This document shows positions 60,726-64,000 of a stretch of DNA of 64,000 nucleotides, in pieces (the stretch's first letter is position 1; every line of letters begins with the position of its first letter). Location: positions 62,001 to 126,000 of the forward strand of contig NZ_WTUZ01000036.1 of the NCBI RefSeq assembly GCF_009882985.1, read 5' to 3'. Position numbers and translations under genes: made by a program. Origin of the DNA: Paenibacillus silvestris (GTDB taxonomy: Bacteria; Bacillota; Bacilli; Paenibacillales; NBRC-103111). A model generated the notes under the pieces. The model did not search any database. It saw only the letters and a program-made list of their open reading frames with translations, and was not told the DNA's origin.

Positions 60726-63700
60726 TTAGTTTTCCAGCATCCAATCGTCGATAATCATTCTGGCAACGGTTGCTAGGACTTGAATATCGATTTTACCTGT
60801 GTTGTAAATATCTGCTTTTTCAATTTCGTTCCAATTTGTATCAGAAGAAGTCGTTCCGTAGTACTTAGCAATAATGGACAAATCATTGATCGTAATTTTC
60901 GTAGCACCAGGGACAAGTGTAATGAACTGAGTCGCGAATGTTCCAACGGCTTCATTCAATGCAGCAGTTGCTGCGTCCACTTGCGGCTGTCTCGAAGATG
61001 ATTTCTCAAGAACAGTTCTAGCACTTGTAATCGCTGCTTGCAGCACCGCTTTCGAGCCCGTTTGGTACTTGCCGAGTTTGTCGCCTTCTACAGCTGCATC
61101 TAGCTTGGATTGCGCGATAGACACGGTTTCAGCTAACACGGTTTTATTAACTGTACCTGGTTCTGGATCTGTTTCAGTAATCACAGAATTATTAAATGTA
61201 GTCACAGCTGCGTTCAGTTCATTCAGCGCAGCAGCTACTTGAGCTTGCGTGGATGAAGGGTTACCACTGACGGCTGATGCCAGGTTAATGGCTGTCAGCA
61301 AGGCTGCTTTGGAACCGCTTGGATATTGACCGACCTGAGTACCTTCAACTGCGCTGTCATATTTACTTTGAGCAGCAGCAATTGCCGCAATCAAATCTGC
61401 TTTATCCACAATGTTAACTTGAATTTGCAAGGAAGCACCAGGCACTTGCACTTCGGAACCTTCATTAGAAACTTTGAAGTCCGTCAAGGACACTGTCGTG
61501 ATACCCGGTTCAACGCCTGTTTTTGTTTTGGTATGAAGCGTCAATAAATCCCCAGGACTCGTGATCGCATTGCTCGCGCCTTGGCTAGCCATGATAATCC
61601 GAATTTCACCTTTTTGGGCTTTGACGGCTGTACCCAGCACACTAAATTTATCTTTCAGCGCGCTAATCGCAGAGTCTGCCAAGGATACACTGTTCCCATT
61701 TGTAACCGTGTCGAACTCTAGCTTAGCTGGGTCGTATTTCACAATAACATCCATCGTCGTAAAGCTTGATTTCAAGCTGCTTACTCCCACGGTCAAATCA
61801 AACCATTGCGCTTGATTCACCGCTTCAGGACCAATCAATGTGGACGTGGTTACACTAGGTGCAAGCACCGTCACATTGGCGACTGCCTTCATGGATGTTC
61901 CAGCAATCGTTCCGTTGACACTAAACGTTCCAGCAGCCGCATATTGCGCAGGGTCAATCGCTGACCAAACGACGTTTACTGCAGCCGTTGTCGCGTCGCT
62001 GTATGTTGCTGTTACGACAGTTGGTAATACAGGAGCTGTTCCCGGAGTTGTCGTTACATTTACCGGAGCTATGCTCGTTATGGCTTTCGTAGTGACCGTT
62101 AGCGTCAAGTGAGCTACAATCGATGTGCCATCAACTGCACCATTAAGCGTAACTGTTCCCGGAGCTGCATATTGTTCTGGGGCGATGCTCCAGACTACAT
62201 TCACAGGTCCAGTTGTGCCATTATCGAATACGGCTGTTACCGTCGGCGGTAATACCGGTGCTACACCAGCAGTCGTTGTAGCTGTGGCATTGGCGAGAGA
62301 TGCAATCGCCCTTGGATACACCGTCACATTGGCTTTAGCCGGAACCGTAGTGCCTGCTACAGTACCAAGAATGGTAAAGGTCCCAGGTACATTCAATAAA
62401 TTCGGATCATACGCATCCCATGTTACTTTGATGTTGATATTATCAATCGATCCATCGTTATAGAACGCTTCGATAACCGTTGGCAATACCAGAGGTTTTC
62501 CAGCTGTAATGGAAATATTCTCATCCGGTATGCTATTAATCGTTACTTCATTCGTTACCCTTACATAGACCGTAGCTTCAGCTTCAATATTTGTACCTTC
62601 AACCGTACCTTTTACTGTAAAACTTCCTGGTGTTGCAACTTGGCTTAAGTTCACAGCATCCCAAATGACGCTTGCAGCAGCCGTCGATCCATCTTCGAAT
62701 ACTTTCGTAACCGTCGGTGGAAGGACAGGCAGCACATCATGAAGTGTGCTTACTTTAACAGGTTTAACACTTGATGTTGGTGTTGTGTAAACCTTCCATT
62801 CCAAAATTCCCGTCCATTGCGTGCCTCTTGTGACCGTCATCCGCAATTTGGTCGTCGTGATTGGCGAGAACGTTGTTGTATTATATTTGTTCAGTGCAAC
62901 GCCATTGCCCGCTGCGTTCGGCACATTCACATATTCCGTACCATTCCAGTATTGGAGCTTACTTTCTGTAGGTGCTAGAATACCTCCATTATCTGTCCAC
63001 CAATAAACATCCGATTTGGAAATATTCACTGGAGTTCCCCATGTATATTCCACCCATTGGGTCTTAGGACTGCTATTCCAGTTTCCATAACCACCGCCTG
63101 TTTTATCGGTTGAGCTAGTCGGATCATAACCGTCATTGATCGCATTCAAATTTTCCCAAGTTGAAACAAAGGAAGTTGACGGCGTAGCTGTTAAGGCTAC
63201 ATTCACTGCATTTGGAAGCGGATCTACCGTAACTGAGATATCTACCTTTGTAGACAACTCACCATCTGTAGCTGTGAGTGTTAACACGTAGTTCCCTGGT
63301 CTGTTAAAAGTAGCAATGGTATTACCGGCTGCATCTTTGGTGAAGATCGCCTGACCGCCTGGCACTCCGCTTTTCAGCGACCAGCTGGTATCCAGCGTGC
63401 CGCTAGGCAAGCCGTCATCTGTCATATTAACCAGCATCTTCGCTTTCAAAGGAATTTTCGCAGTCGTATCTTGTTGGACGATGACGACTGGCGGCGTATT
63501 CACAGCATCCGGAGCTTTCACACCGGTACGGTAGATTTGGAGTTCTTTGACGCCAACATTTGACCCTGGCTTAGGAGTCATCAGAACTCTTACCTTTTGT
63601 GCTGTAATTTCAGGGAATTGAATGTGATTATAGTTTGCCAGTGTTGGTGATTTGTACTGTTTAGGAACAGCACGCCATGCAGAAGTGGCTTCGTCATAGT

Positions 63701-64000
63701 ATTGGACGGTATACATGGATGGCTCTCTGTAAAAGTTTTGCGGTTTGTCGTTATAATAGTAGATTTTGATATCATCAAAAGTTTTCGGTGATCCCAAATC
63801 AGACTCTAACCAATCTTGCGCGTTGGTCGATCCTCTTGATCCCCAAATTGGCGGATTAGCCGTAAAAGCACCGGAGGTAAAGAAGTTACCACTAATCGTA
63901 AATCCTGTTTTGGCATTTGCCGCAGACGTTAATGGATGCGTGTAAGAGGCTGTCATTGTTGAGTCTAGTGCTAGGTTTGCAGCATTTCCTGTTTCCGGCG
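60726..64000 (-). CDS. Large secreted binding protein with cohesin-FIVAR-dockerin tail, 5' end beyond window
   Basis: The frame is open through the right edge; the in-frame ATG at 63956 is internal to an F5/8 type C domain, because codons before it (ETGNAANLALDST) complete that domain. Visible modules (numbered from that ATG): F5/8C (1-146), PKD/Ig-like (150-248), F5/8C (249-392), four Big_4 repeats (395-697), cohesin (704-848), two FIVAR repeats (850-922, 935-1010) and dockerin (1015-1076). The dockerin is degenerate in the same way as the GH51 one (DIYNTGKIDIQV). The missing N terminus probably holds a catalytic domain. The F5/8C modules likely bind plant or glycan polysaccharide. Confidence 0.88.
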   Translation of the reverse strand, partial: PETGNAANLALDSTMTASYTHPLTSAANAKTGFTISGNFFTSGAFTANPPIWGSRGSTNAQDWLESDLGSPKTFDDIKIYYYNDKPQNFYREPSMYTVQYYDEATSAWRAVPKQYKSPTLANYNHIQFPEITAQKVRVLMTPKPGSNVGVKELQIYRTGVKAPDAVNTPPVVIVQQDTTAKIPLKAKMLVNMTDDGLPSGTLDTSWSLKSGVPGGQAIFTKDAAGNTIATFNRPGNYVLTLTATDGELSTKVDISVTVDPLPNAVNVALTATPSTSFVSTWENLNAINDGYDPTSSTDKTGGGYGNWNSSPKTQWVEYTWGTPVNISKSDVYWWTDNGGILAPTESKLQYWNGTEYVNVPNAAGNGVALNKYNTTTFSPITTTKLRMTVTRGTQWTGILEWKVYTTPTSSVKPVKVSTLHDVLPVLPPTVTKVFEDGSTAAASVIWDAVNLSQVATPGSFTVKGTVEGTNIEAEATVYVRVTNEVTINSIPDENISITAGKPLVLPTVIEAFYNDGSIDNINIKVTWDAYDPNLLNVPGTFTILGTVAGTTVPAKANVTVYPRAIASLANATATTTAGVAPVLPPTVTAVFDNGTTGPVNVVWSIAPEQYAAPGTVTLNGAVDGTSIVAHLTLTVTTKAITSIAPVNVTTTPGTAPVLPTVVTATYSDATTAAVNVVWSAIDPAQYAAAGTFSVNGTIAGTSMKAVANVTVLAPSVTTSTLIGPEAVNQAQWFDLTVGVSSLKSSFTTMDVIVKYDPAKLEFDTVTNGNSVSLADSAISALKDKFSVLGTAVKAQKGEIRIIMASQGASNAITSPGDLLTLHTKTKTGVEPGITTVSLTDFKVSNEGSEVQVPGASLQIQVNIVDKADLIAAIAAAQSKYDSAVEGTQVGQYPSGSKAALLTAINLASAVSGNPSSTQAQVAAALNELNAAVTTFNNSVITETDPEPGTVNKTVLAETVSIAQSKLDAAVEGDKLGKYQTGSKAVLQAAITSARTVLEKSSSRQPQVDAATAALNEAVGTFATQFITLVPGATKITINDLSIIAKYYGTTSSDTNWNEIEKADIYNTGKIDIQVLATVARMIIDDWMLEN

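Overview
The window looks like the chromosome of a soil or plant-associated Paenibacillus-type Firmicute. Several things point that way: strong AGGAGG-type ribosome binding sites, many paired YesM/YesN-type two-component systems next to LplABC-type sugar ABC transporters, S-layer-homology (SLH) anchored proteins, and very large multidomain secreted glycoside hydrolases. Nearly all genes lie on the minus strand. No rRNA, tRNA, insertion sequence, prophage or CRISPR array was seen. The assignment to Paenibacillus is an inference from gene content, not from a marker gene.

Layout by coordinate (transcription mostly runs right to left). 1-10032: a secreted GH127-like enzyme cut by the left edge, a TlpA/ResA-like thioredoxin, a 1413-residue secreted GH2 enzyme ending in cohesin-FIVAR-dockerin, and a small SLH protein that carries a cohesin domain. 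10655-18807: chorismate mutase, then a YesM/YesN two-component system with a three-gene sugar ABC importer and a sugar-phosphate isomerase-like protein. 18906-30835: mixed housekeeping and accessory genes (HD hydrolase, chromate transporter, MerR-like protein, EamA and MFS transporters, O-methyltransferase with a divergent LysR regulator, APH-like kinase, CcdC-like and DUF2306 membrane proteins, P-loop kinase, aldo/keto reductase). 30947-35529: a compact sugar-catabolic operon (DhnA-type aldolase, Gfo/Idh/MocA dehydrogenase, PfkB kinase, D-lyxose/D-mannose isomerase, DeoR regulator) with a DeoR-like operator at its promoter. 35644-38473: a surface nuclease lipoprotein, and an MFS exporter with a divergent ArsR regulator. 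38945-53132: a mannoside-utilisation locus (GH38, clan GH-A enzyme, GH125, LplABC-type importer, YesM/YesN). 53215-64000: an arabinan locus with intracellular GH127, secreted GH51-cohesin-FIVAR-dockerin, a second SLH-cohesin protein, and a large carbohydrate-binding cohesin-FIVAR-dockerin protein cut by the right edge.

The most interesting system is formed by the cohesin/dockerin proteins at the two ends. At least three large secreted proteins each carry BOTH a cohesin and a dockerin in the same C-terminal tail, separated by FIVAR helices. A fourth begins the same tail at the window edge. Each end also encodes a short SLH-anchored single-cohesin protein directly upstream of such an enzyme. 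This is the parts list for a cell-surface, scaffoldin-free, self-chaining enzyme complex. The dockerins fall into two types: one with canonical calcium loops and two with degenerate loops.

Other points of note: a perfect 17-bp inverted repeat that would bury the ribosome binding site of the ccdC-like gene; intercistronic hairpins after both ABC substrate-binding genes and before the second SLH-cohesin gene; a dispersed intergenic repeat with a shared exact 23-mer at two loci 16 kb apart; and a short Gly/Asp-rich reading frame with a good ribosome binding site in a long gene-free stretch.
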